Origin: CAVVYV01 sp963818205
GTDB taxonomy: Bacteria > Actinomycetota > Thermoleophilia > Solirubrobacterales > 70-9
Length of the DNA stretch: 64,000 nucleotides
Direction: 5' to 3'
NCBI GenBank assembly: GCA_963818205.1
Contig: CAWFRG010000013.1
Span: forward strand, 186,001 to 250,000
Part shown: one piece after another, positions 26,515-35,300 of the stretch
Position numbering within the stretch: the stretch's first letter is position 1
Layout of the letters: every line of letters begins with the position of its first letter
The notes under the pieces: model-generated
Databases searched by the model: none
What the model was told of the DNA's origin: nothing
What the model saw: only the letters and a program-made list of their open reading frames with translations
Program-made: the position numbers and the translations under genes

Positions 26515-27734
26515 TCAGCCGGTCGCCGGTGAGCTTCGCGAGGTAGGAGGCGTCCTCCGCCCGGAGGCCGGGGATCGGCTGGCCGTCCCAGGTGATCCCA
26601 TCGGCCATCGCCACGAACAACTGCTGGCGCTCGGCGAGGCCGAGCCACTCGTGCTGGCAGAAGAAGAGGAAGGAGTAGAGCTTCGGCATCGCGTCGCGCC
26701 AGCCGCTGTCGGTGCCCGGGATCGCGGCGAGGTCATGGATCGAGCGAGGGCAGCTCCTTCAGCGGCTCGCTTGAAGATCTGCCCGAAGACGGCGAAGTCG
26801 AGCTGGGTCCTCCCGGCCCGCCTCCACCAGCAGCGTCTCCGGCTGCGGCGAGAGCAGCCCGCGCTCGAGCTCCTCGGCACTCATCAGAAGGACGCCGTCG
26901 GTCGGCCGCGGATTGCACTCGATCATCATCAGGCCGTCATCGGCCTCTACGAAGTCGAGCGACATCTGGCCATCCCAAGAGAGCTCCTACCGCAAGCTTC
27001 TCGACCACCGGGAGCGTGTCGCTGGCGTCCACCGAGACGAACTGAATCCCGGTCGCTGTGCTCCCACTGCCGCGGCGCCCGGTAGGACATCTGCGAGGAG
27101 ATCTCCCCGTCGTGGACGGCACGTGTAGGTGCAGTGCATCGGCCCGTCGACGAACTCCTGGACCAGCCAGGGGGAGGCCTCGGTCGGGTGGCATGTCCTC
27201 GATCGCCAGGTGCCCGGCCAGCGGCCCGGTGTTGGTGAGCAGCGCCGACCCCGCCGCGGGAGAAGGCCGCCCGCGCGAAGTAGCGGGGAAACCGGCCGAT
27301 CGCCTCGCGCAGCTCCGCCGTCGTTGTGCGGCGATCACCGTCTGCGGAGTTGCGAATCCCGAGCTTCTCGCAGAGCTCCTGGAAGCTCCCCTTGTCGTGC
27401 ACCTGCGCCAGGGTGGCGGAAGGGGGGCGCGTAGAGCCTGGTCACCGCCGAGATCCGCTGCGTGCTGGGCGGCGAGGTAGAAGACCTCCTCGAACATCGG
27501 CAACACGACCTCGATCTCGTTCTCGGCGGCGATCCTCTCGATGTCGGCGGCGAACGCCTCCGGGTCGTCGGAGGGCGAGGCCGTGACGAAGTGGCCGGCG
27601 AGGAAACGTGGAGTGGCTGCCGGGCGAGTCCTCGTAGCTGTCGCGAGGCGATAGACCTCATGCCCGCGCTCGCCCAGCTTCCTGATCGCATCGAGCGCGA
27701 ACGGCATCCGCGAGCTCGTGATCAGCAGCCTCAT
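26515..27734 (-). CDS. ATP-grasp-type protein, multiple frameshifts
   Basis: Start MRLLITSSRMPFALDAIRKL. The N-terminal Rossmann-like half includes RFLAGHFVTASPSDDPEAF and IEVVLPMFEEVFYLA. The ATP-grasp core includes GIQFVSVDASDTLPVVEKLA, SLDFVEADDGLMMIECNPRP and TDGVLLMSAEELERG (Glu-Asn metal-binding motif ExNPRxxDG). The C-terminus is MPKLYSFLFFCQHEW, IPGLRAEDASYLAKL. Enzymes of this kind ligate a carboxylate to an amine or thiol; the substrate is unknown. At least five frame changes. Adjacent to the SDR gene with no gap, so the pair may form a pathway unit. Confidence 0.65.
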
Positions 27735-27789
27735 CCGCCGTAGCCTATGCCCCTCTGGAACAGGGGCCCAGAGGGTTCGAACCTGGTGA

Positions 27790-27862
27790 TGGGCGGTACT
27801 GGGCTCGAACCAGCGACCTCTCGCTTGTAAGGCGAGTGCTCTCCCAACTGAGCTAACCGCCC
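27790..27862 (-). tRNA. tRNA-Val (anticodon TAC)
   Basis: On the minus strand: acceptor GGGCGGT/ACCGCCC with discriminator A, D-arm AGCTCAGTTGGGAGAGC, anticodon stem CTCGC/GCGAG around CTTACAA (anticodon TAC), T-arm GCTGGTTCGAGCCCAGT. No encoded CCA. Confidence 0.95.
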
Positions 27863-27940
27863 GATGCCGGACTCGGATTATCGCCCAGACCGCGATGCCC
27901 GACGGGCCATCCGGGTGCCTGGGTACCCTGGTACGAACGT

Positions 27941-28498
27941 ATGTTCGATCCAAAGGATCTCTCGTTCCGCCCGGTTGCCGAAATGACCGACCACCAGCGG
28001 CGGGCTCTGCCGGTGGTCGAGCGCTGGCGGAATATCCGCCGCACGTATCAGGAGGAGGGTCGCCGCAGGGCTCGGCAAGGCGATCCCCTGCACCAAGCCG
28101 GGTGCATGCTCTACTGGGCAGAGGGCACAAAGAACCGAAACACGGCATGCGTCACCAACTCGGACGTGCACCTCATGCGGTTCTTCCGGCGGTTCTTGGC
28201 TGAAAGCTTTGGCCTGGGTGCAGACGATCTGGAAGTGCGTTTGCACGTGTACATGGGAAACGGACTCACACTCCGCGAGATTGAGCAGTTTTGGCTCGAT
28301 GCGCTTGACCTCCCGCGTTCGTCGCTGCGCAAGCACGCGATCAACGTACGACCCACATCGAGCAATCGTCAGAGAGGAAAGAAGCTCCCTCACGGGGTCT
28401 GCGACCTGCGTGTAAAGCGCAGCACCCGGCTTGTCCAGCACATCTACGGCGCCATTCAGGAGTACGGCGACTTTGAGGAGCCGCGCTGGGTCGGGTAA
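27941..28498 (+). CDS. LAGLIDADG-like protein (putative homing-endonuclease relative) beside tRNA-Val
   Basis: 185 residues. The segment GCMLYWAEGTKNRNTACVTN then SDVHLMRFFRRFLAESFG has the LAGLIDADG-type helix (small residues then acidic AEG), followed by a beta hairpin and the TNSD turn common in that fold. A single motif implies action as a dimer. The C-terminal part RSSLRKHAINVRPTSSNRQR, LPHGVCDLRVKRSTRLVQH, IYGAIQEYGDFEEPRW is shared with the remnant at 21023. GC content and amino acid use (Phe, Asn, His) depart from its neighbours. It may also be a DNA-binding regulator derived from a homing endonuclease. Confidence 0.65.
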   Translation: MFDPKDLSFRPVAEMTDHQRRALPVVERWRNIRRTYQEEGRRRARQGDPLHQAGCMLYWAEGTKNRNTACVTNSDVHLMRFFRRFLAESFGLGADDLEVRLHVYMGNGLTLREIEQFWLDALDLPRSSLRKHAINVRPTSSNRQRGKKLPHGVCDLRVKRSTRLVQHIYGAIQEYGDFEEPRWVG

Positions 28499-28519
28499 TG
28501 CTCCCAACGCCCTCCGCGC

Positions 28520-28791
28520 TCAGCGGCAGCGGCTGAGCACGCTGGCGTAGAAGCGCAGGTAGTCAGCCAGGGACCTGGCGACACGCCCCCCTCGCCCGAC
28601 ACCCTGGACCTCGTCCCAGAGGACGGGGGCGGTGTGGCTCTCCTGGTCGTTTCCGGGCGAGTGGTCCCCATCGCGTGCCGGAGCAGGAGGACGAAGACGA
28701 TCAGGAGTCCCGCCGAGAAGAGGACGCCGAAGACCGGATACCACTCGAAGACAGTGTCAGTCAGCGAGGCGATGGTGAACGGAGCGTCCAT
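28520..28791 (-). pseudogene. Truncated FtsH-like N-terminus
   Basis: From ATG at 28791: MDAPFTIASLTDTVFEWYPV then FGVLFSAGLLIVFVLLLRH (membrane segment), then after a shift VLWDEVQGVGRG and SLADYLRFYASV, which correspond to the SWSDVAGVEEAKAEL... EFLRDP stretch at the start of the AAA+ domain in FtsH-type proteases. The whole ATPase and zinc-protease parts are absent. It ends beside the LAGLIDADG-like gene. Confidence 0.5.
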
Positions 28792-28896
28792 GCCTATCGA
28801 ATGTAGTCACCCGCGCCGCCGTGCGCGAGTTACAAGTGGGTATTTGGGCCTAGGTCATCCGGCTAGGCGCGGGCTGGATGAGCTTTGGCAGCTGAG

Positions 28897-29285
28897 CTAG
28901 TCGGCGAGCCCGTAGAGCAGCGCCCTGGCTCTTGTCGTCCGGGTCGACCTTGACCTCGAAGCGCTTCCCCGCCTGGTAATGGCCGGAGCCGATCGCGTTG
29001 TCGGTCAGGTTCTGCATCACCGTGGTGTCGTACTTGTCACCGGCCTCGAGCTCGATCGAGACCTCGATCGCGTACTGCTTGTTTACCCCGGCGTCGGTCT
29101 TGCCGGTCTCGCTGATCTTGTTGATCGTGGCGACGCCGGGCAGCCCGCTGGTCGCGATCTTCTGCGCCAGCTGCGCGTACTGCATGTCGGCGGCATCCGG
29201 CATCTGCGGCGGCCGCTCCGCCGCCCTGCTGCTGCGCCTGCTGGGCCATCTCCTGGGCCTTCTTGATGTTGTCCATCAATCCCAC
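28897..29285 (-). CDS. Small conserved-looking cytoplasmic protein, unknown function, frameshifted
   Basis: GTG at 29285 after GGGAGAG. N-terminal Gln-rich helix MGLMDNIKKAQEMAQQAQQQ, then (after one shift near 29215) MQYAQLAQKIATSGLPGVAT, INKISETGKTDAGVNKQYAI, EVSIELEAGDKYDTTVMQNL, KRFEVKVDPDD. A second shift near 28918 would give the ending DKSRALLYGLAD-stop at 28897. The C-terminal beta-rich part with alternating hydrophobics resembles a small barrel. I do not recognise the family. Confidence 0.55.
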
Positions 29286-29363
29286 GTTGAACTCTCCCCT
29301 CGAAGTCGGTTGCTGGGCGGCTCACCCTATCCGCATGTACTAGGTTGCTGTGAAACGGCGACG

Positions 29364-29762
29364 ATGGGAGGAAGCTTGGAACCGAGCCAACTGAAGAGGA
29401 TCCCGTTGTTCTCCGGCGCCTCCGACGACGAGCTCAAGCAGGTGGCCACATTCGCGGAGTCGAAGGAGGTCTCCGAGGGGACCGAGGTGATCTCCGAGGG
29501 CGGCTTCTCGCGGGAGCTGATGGCGATCGAGGATGGCACCGCCGAGGTCACCCGCGGCGGCGAGCACATCGCCGACCTCGGACCCGGCGACATCTTCGGT
29601 GAGCAGGGGATGCTCGACGACGACGTCCGCAGCGCCACGGTCACCGCGACCTCGCCGCTGAAGCTGATCAGCATGGGGCACTTCGAGGTGAAGCGGCTGA
29701 AGAAGGACGCGCCCGATGTCTACGGGCGGATCGAGAAGCTGGTCGAGGAGCGAAGCGGCTAG
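29364..29762 (+). CDS. Stand-alone cyclic-nucleotide-binding-domain protein
   Basis: 132 residues. KRIPLFSGASDDELKQVATF opens the beta-roll, EVISEGGFSRELMAIEDGTA and LGPGDIFGEQGMLDDDVRSA (phosphate-binding cassette region, though without the usual Arg-Ser/Thr pair after GE) complete it. There is no helix-turn-helix or other effector domain, so it is a single-domain sensor or adaptor. Its TAG overlaps the stop of the convergent gene within CTAG. Confidence 0.8.
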   Translation: MGGSLEPSQLKRIPLFSGASDDELKQVATFAESKEVSEGTEVISEGGFSRELMAIEDGTAEVTRGGEHIADLGPGDIFGEQGMLDDDVRSATVTATSPLKLISMGHFEVKRLKKDAPDVYGRIEKLVEERSG

Positions 29763-30442
29763 CCGCCGATGTTCTCGACCCCGGTGCCGTCGGCCGCCGC
29801 CCGGTAGGTCAGGTTTCGCCCCCCGCCCTCGGCGTTGATCGTCCACCTCAGCTCCCTGGAGCCGAAGGGGATCGCCCGCTCGAGGCTGAGCACGGTCGGC
29901 TCGAAGTCGGCGGCGCCGCTCTGCTTGCGTGCCGCAGACAGCATCCGGTCGACCGCGGCGGGATCGAGTGCATCGAGGGCGAAGGCGAAGTCGCCGATCT
30001 TGGCATCGCCCGAGATCGTGATCGTGGCGTCCGCGCGAGTCAGCTCCCCGGTGTCGGCGCGGACGCTGTAGGCCTCGATTCCATCGCCGCGGCGGACGAT
30101 GAACTGGGTCTGGACAGGGTTGATGAAGAGGCGGGTGAGCTCCTGGCCCGGGCCGACCTCCTCCTTGACCCGCGCGATCGCGGCGGCGAAGCCGGCGCTG
30201 GTGAAAGGATCGGTCGCCTCGGGCTCGGCTTCCCCGATCGTGGTGTCTTGGAGGGTGGTGTTTTCGAGCTCGGTGGTATCGCCACCCGTTGTCGTCTCGA
30301 GGTCGATCTCTGGTAAGTCGGGGAGGTCGATGTCGATCCCACCGCCCACCAGCGCGTAGGCGCCGACTCCGAGGGCGCCGGCGATCAGGATCACCAGCGC
30401 CGCCCTCAGGACGGCGCGGGAGATGACGGGTTCCTCGCGCAC
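29759..30442 (-). CDS. Membrane-anchored extracytoplasmic protein, unknown function
   Basis: 227 residues from GTG directly after the stop of the FAH-family gene. One N-terminal membrane anchor (AVLRAALVILIAGALGVGAY), then a Thr/Glu/Asp linker (TTTGGDTTELENTTLQDTT), then a globular domain (TSAGFAAAIARVKEEVGPGQ, LFINPVQTQFIVRRGDGIEA, LSLERAIPFGSRELRWTINA, RAAADGTGVENIGG). No catalytic motif seen. Likely cotranscribed with the upstream hydrolase. Confidence 0.65.
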   Translation of the reverse strand: MREEPVISRAVLRAALVILIAGALGVGAYALVGGGIDIDLPDLPEIDLETTTGGDTTELENTTLQDTTIGEAEPEATDPFTSAGFAAAIARVKEEVGPGQELTRLFINPVQTQFIVRRGDGIEAYSVRADTGELTRADATITISGDAKIGDFAFALDALDPAAVDRMLSAARKQSGAADFEPTVLSLERAIPFGSRELRWTINAEGGGRNLTYRAAADGTGVENIGG

Positions 30443-31285
30443 CTAACCGAGTTCAGTCCGCAGGGTGCCGAGCGTCGGCGAGCTGATCACGATCTCGTCG
30501 CCGGCCTTCAGCCAGACGCGGGGATCGCGGCTGCTGCCGACGCCGGCCGGGGTGCCGGTGGAGACGATGTCGCCCGGCTCCAAGGTCATCAGCCGGGAGA
30601 GGTGGGCGAGAAGCTCCGGCACCGAGAAGATCAGATCGGCGGTCGAGGCCTCCTGCATCCGCTCGCCGTTCAGCTCGAGGGCGAAGGAGATCGCGTCGCC
30701 GGGCCCGGCCTCGTCGGGGGTGACCAGGGCGGGGCCGCAGGGGGCGGAGCCGTCGAAGACCTTGCCCGGGATCCACTGCGGGGTCGCGAACTGGAGGTCG
30801 CGGGCCGAGAGGTCGTTGAGCAGCATGTAGCCGGCCACCGCCTCCACCGCCTCCGCCGGATCGATCTCCTTGGAGCGCCGGCCGACGACGAAGGCGACCT
30901 CGGCCTCGTAGTCGACCTTGCTGCTGGCGGCCGGCAGCTGGACACGGGCGCCCGGAGCGGCGAGAGCGTTGCGAAACTTGGCGAAGAAGGTCGGCACCTC
31001 CGGCGGGTCGATGCCTGCCTCGGCGGCGTGCGATCTGTAATTGAGCCCGATGCAGACGATCTTCTCCGGGTCGGGAACGGGCGGCAGCAGCTCGGGGTCG
31101 GCGATCGCCGCCTCCGGGTCAGCGCTCGCCGCCGCCTCGGCGAGCTCCGACAGGCGCCCCGCCGTGAGCAACTCGCGGACGCCGAGCCGGTCGGCTCCGA
31201 GCAACTCGCCGGCGTCGATCACCCCGCCCTCGGCCTCGACCCCGGCGCGATCGCCGTCGCCCGAGCGATAGCTGACGATCCTCAT
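30443..31285 (-). CDS. Fumarylacetoacetate-hydrolase-family enzyme
   Basis: 280 residues, MRIVSYRSGDGDRAGVEAEG. Core motifs: VCIGLNYRSHAAEAGI, PTFFAKFRNALAAPGA, VDYEAEVAFVVGRRSKE (metal-binding Glu pair), LLNDLSARDLQ, GKVFDGSAPCGPALV, GDIVSTGTPAGVG and LKAGDEIVISSP. Family members hydrolyse C-C bonds of acylpyruvates or hydrate/decarboxylate aromatic-degradation intermediates using Mg2+. The exact substrate is open. Confidence 0.9.
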   Translation of the reverse strand: MRIVSYRSGDGDRAGVEAEGGVIDAGELLGADRLGVRELLTAGRLSELAEAAASADPEAAIADPELLPPVPDPEKIVCIGLNYRSHAAEAGIDPPEVPTFFAKFRNALAAPGARVQLPAASSKVDYEAEVAFVVGRRSKEIDPAEAVEAVAGYMLLNDLSARDLQFATPQWIPGKVFDGSAPCGPALVTPDEAGPGDAISFALELNGERMQEASTADLIFSVPELLAHLSRLMTLEPGDIVSTGTPAGVGSSRDPRVWLKAGDEIVISSPTLGTLRTELG

Positions 31286-31445
31286 CGGCCGCACCCTATT
31301 CCGCTGCTTTGGCTGAAGGCGTCGGGCGCCTGGGTTCGCTACCTTGCCCGGCGAATCAGGGAGTACATCCCCAAGTTTGTGTGTGTAGGAGTTGGTGCTT
31401 CGGCGCCTCCTCGCGCACGTGAAAGGCCCGAGGAGGGTTATACGA

Positions 31446-31655
31446 ATGGCAGAAGGCACCGTGAAGTGGTTCAGCAATGAGAAGGGATATGGGTTCATCA
31501 CCCCGGACGACGGCGGCAAGGACCTCTTCGTCCACTTCTCCTCGATCAGCGGTGACGGCTACCGCTCGCTCAACGATGGCGCTCGCGTCTCCTACGAGGC
31601 CGAGGACGGCCCGAAGGGGCCGGTCGCCGTCAACGTCCAAGAGCTGGCAGGCTAG
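31446..31655 (+). CDS. Cold-shock-domain protein
   Basis: 69 residues of the CspA family: MAEGTVKWFSNEKGYGFITP with RNP1 (KGYGFI) and LFVHFSSI with RNP2. Single-stranded nucleic-acid binder and RNA chaperone. A GAGGAGG ribosome site precedes the ATG. Located 17 bases upstream of tRNA-Asp on the same strand. Confidence 0.95.
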   Translation: MAEGTVKWFSNEKGYGFITPDDGGKDLFVHFSSISGDGYRSLNDGARVSYEAEDGPKGPVAVNVQELAG

Positions 31656-31672
31656 TCTCACTGGAGCGCCCC

Positions 31673-31746
<74 letters not shown>

Positions 31747-31960
31747 TTAGCCGAAGCGCTGCAAGTGGGCGCTCTTCGTCGTCCTCTGAGGGCTGCGCAG
31801 CTTCCGTCGAATCCGGGTCATTCCGGCCGCTGTGCCCGATAGGTGCTCGCCGAGCTCGGCTTGCAGGCCGGCGTAGGTCCGCCGCACCGCGTCGAAGGTG
31901 ACGCTCTCGGGGAGCGGCGGCTTCCCATGCCCCGGCGGCACCCCGCCGCCATCTTGGACT
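31747..31960 (-). pseudogene. C-terminal remnant of a tyrosine recombinase (phage-type integrase)
   Basis: The minus frame abutting tRNA-Asp reads KPPLPESVTFDAVRRTYAGL then QAELGEHLSGTAAGM. This matches the integrase box HxLRRTYAsLxxExGE..; the catalytic Arg is present but the His of HxxR is Asp/Ala here. The following part with the second His and the Tyr nucleophile is replaced by TRIRRKLRSPQRTTKS. Upstream sequence to about 32170 gives no continuous frame. Its position and direction, pointing at the tRNA, are those of an island integrase. Confidence 0.55.
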
Positions 31961-32314
31961 GGGCGAGACGGTCAGTTCGCCCTTTGGGCGCAGTCGATGC
32001 CCGGGGATCTCGGCCTCCAGCCCCCGTGCTCGATCCGGATCCCGCCCCGTCTTTGGGACGCGCGAGCTCGGCCGCAATGCGCCTGGCACCCAAGGGTGTT
32101 CGAGCGCCGCCTGGTTTTTGGCGCGACTGGGCGACTTGGCGCTCCAGGTGGAGCGCTGGGCAGGCGGCCACGGGGCGATCGGGATGGCCAGCGGATCATC
32201 AGAAAGGCGGATCAATAGATCGTCCTTTCGGCCGACGACAGGGGGCAGCAGCAGCCCTACGGTCGTGGCGTGCGACGGAAAGTCCACTGCGGAGCCCTGG
32301 GGGAAAGAACCCGA
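31961..32314. other. Gap without a recognisable gene between integrase remnant and giant gene
   Basis: Minus-strand pieces may continue the decayed integrase, but no frame shows a conserved motif. The 60 bases before 32315 must hold the promoter of the giant gene; a weak GGGGAAAG ribosome site is seen and no clear -35/-10 pair. Confidence 0.4.
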
Positions 32315-35300
32315 ATGCGGAGTGTGCGTGCGCTGGGCGCCGGCTGGCTGGCCGCCGCCGGCGTCCTCCTGTTTACCGCCCTGGGGCCGGGCGCAGAGGT
32401 CGCCCAGGCCCAGGCCGTCACCTGCCTCCCGACCGACAACGAGATCACCTGCGAGAACAGGCAACCTGGCAACCCGCCGAGCCAGTGGGACGTCAGCGGC
32501 GCCGGCGACGCCGGACATCCAGGGTTTCGCCACCGACATCAGCGTCGATCAGGGCCAGACGGTCCACTTCAAGATCGACACCGCCTCATTCGACATATCG
32601 CCTCGACATCTACCGGATGGGCTACTACGGCGGCCTCGGCGCCCGGCAAGGTCGCCACCGTCTCAGCCGGCTGGCGCAGGACCAGGACCGCCTGCCTCGA
32701 GGACGCGCCGACCGGGCTGGTCGACTGCGGCAACTGGGCCGAGTCCGCCTCGTGGGCGAGTGCCGGCGGACGCGGTGTCGGGCATCTACTTCGCCAAGCT
32801 TGTCCGGGACGGACGGGGCCTCCGACGGAAGCCACATCTTCTTCATCGTCCGCGACGACGACGGCGGGTCCGACCTGCTGTTCCAGACGATGGACACGAC
32901 CTGGCAGGCCTACAACCAGTACGGCGGCAACAGCCTCTACACGGGGTCGCCGGCGGGCCGCGCCTACAAGGTCAGCTACAACCGCCCCTTCACCACCCGC
33001 GGGCCGACGCCGGAGGACTCGCCCTTCAACGCTGAGTATCCGATGGTGCGCTTCCTCGAGCACAACGGCTACGACGTCAGCTACTTCACCGGGGTCGACG
33101 CCGACCGCTTCGGGAGCGAGATCCAGGAGCACCAGGCCTATCTCTCGGTCGGGCACGACGAGTACTGGTCCGCGGGCCAGCGCAACAACGTCACGGCGGC
33201 GCGCGACGCCGGCGTCAGCCTCGCCTTCTTCAGCGGCAACGAGGTCTTCTGGAAGACCCGCTGGGAGAACAGCATCGATGGCTCGGACACCGACCACCGC
33301 ACGCTGGTCTCCTATAAGGAGACCCACGCCGGCGCCAAGATCGATCCGACCCCGGAGTGGACGGGCACCTGGCGCGACGCGCGGTCCTTTCAACCCCGAG
33401 GGCCCCAACCCGGAGAACAGCCTGACGGGGACGATGTTCAGGGTCAACTCCGGCACCTCGGCGATCGAGGTGCCGGCCGCCGACGGCAAGATGCGCCTCT
33501 GGCGCGACACGACCATCGCCTCGCTGGCCTCCGGCCAGACCGCCACGCTGACCGGCTGACACGCTCGGCTACGAGTGGGACGAGGCGCCGGACAACAGCG
33601 TCCGGCCCCCGGGGCTCGTCTACAACTCCTCGACCACGCGCAACGGGGTCGAGGTCCTCCAGGACAACGGCTCCACCTATGGCCCCGGGACCGCCACCCA
33701 CCACCTGACTCTCTACCGCGACCCGAATGGCGCGGGCGCCGAGGACGACGCCCTGGTCTTCGGCGCGGGCACCATCCAGTGGTCCTGGGGCCTCGACGGC
33801 GAGCACGACCGCGGCGGCTCCACACCCGACCCCCGGATGCAGCAGGCCACCATCAACCTGCTCGCCGACATGGGCACCCAGCCCGGCACGCTCCAGGAGG
33901 AGGGCGGCCTGGTCGCGGCGACCGCCTCGACCGACACGGACGCCCCCAGCTCGCCAGATCACCTCGCCGCTCGACGGCTCCAATGTCGAGAGCGGCGATC
34001 CGATCACGATCAGCGGCACGGCCTCGGACGCCGTCGGAGAGATTGGCGGCGGCCAGGTGGGCGGGGTCGAGGTCTCGACCGACGACGGCGCCACCTGGCA
34101 CCCGGCGCAGGGGCGCGCGAACTGGACCTACTCCTGGACTCCGGGCGCCACCGGCAGCGCCACGATCAAGACGCGGGCGGCCGACGACAGCGGCAACCTC
34201 GAGACCCCTGGCGCGGGCGTCACCGTCAACGTCATCCCCCGCACCTGCCCCTGCTCGATCTGGGACGACTCCTTCACGGGGCCCGGCAGCGGGGACACGA
34301 CCGCGGTCGAGCTCGGGGTCAAGTTCCGCTCCGACGAAGCCGGCTTCATCACCGGGCTCCGCTTCTACAAGACGGCGGGCAACGGCGGCACCCACGTCGG
34401 TCGCCTCTGGACCGCGGCCGGCGCCGAGCTGGCCAGTGCCACCTTCACCGGAGAGAGCGCCACCGGCTGGCAGGAGGTGACCTTCGGGGCGCCGGTGGCG
34501 ATCGACGCGGACACCACCTACGTCGCCTCCTACCACGCGCCCCAGGGCAACTACGCCGCCATCAACGACTACTTCGCGAGCGGTGGCTTCGACAGCCCGC
34601 CGCTGCACGCGATCGCCAACGGCGACCCCGACGGGCCCAACGGCGTCTACCGCTACGGCGCCGGAGGCGTGTTCCCGACCGACACCTTCGCGTCGAGCAA
34701 CTACCTGGTCGACGTCGTCTTCGAGAACGCCGTCGGGCCGGACACCACGCCGCCGACGATCAACGCCCGCTCGCCCGCCAGCGGCGCCAGCGGCGTCGCC
34801 ACGGACGCCAACGTCACCGCGACCTTCAGCGAGCCGATGGACCCGGCCACGATCAGCGGCGCCAACGTCGAGCTGCGCGACCCCTCGAACGCACTCGTTC
34901 CCGCCACCGTCACCTACAACGCAGCCCAGAGAAGAGCGATCCTCGACCCGAACAGCGCCCTCCAGAACTCGACCACCTACACGGCGACCGTGAAGGGCGG
35001 CCCCGGCGGCGTCGAGGACGACGCGGACCCCGGCAACCCGCTCGCCGCCGACTCGACCTGGTCCTTCACCACCGCGGCGCCGCCACCGCCGCCGCCCGAC
35101 GAGGGGCCGGGTGGCCCGGTCCTGGTGATCTCCAACGCCGCCAATCCGTTCAGCCGCTACTTCGCCGAGATCCTCCGGGCAGAGGGGCTGAACGAGTTCA
35201 CCGCCACCGACATCTCCAACGTCACGCCCGCCGATGCTCAACGCCCACGACGTCGCCATCCTCGGCGACGGTCCGCTCAGCGCCGGGCAGGTGACGACTG

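Noticed and set aside
28209..28415. Small plus and minus frames within the LAGLIDADG-like gene
   Set aside because: They are out-of-frame shadows of the 185-residue protein, whose C-terminus is conserved in the second copy.
33853..35259. 468-codon minus frame opposite the giant gene
   Set aside because: Antisense artefact over DUF4082 and Ig-like coding sequence.
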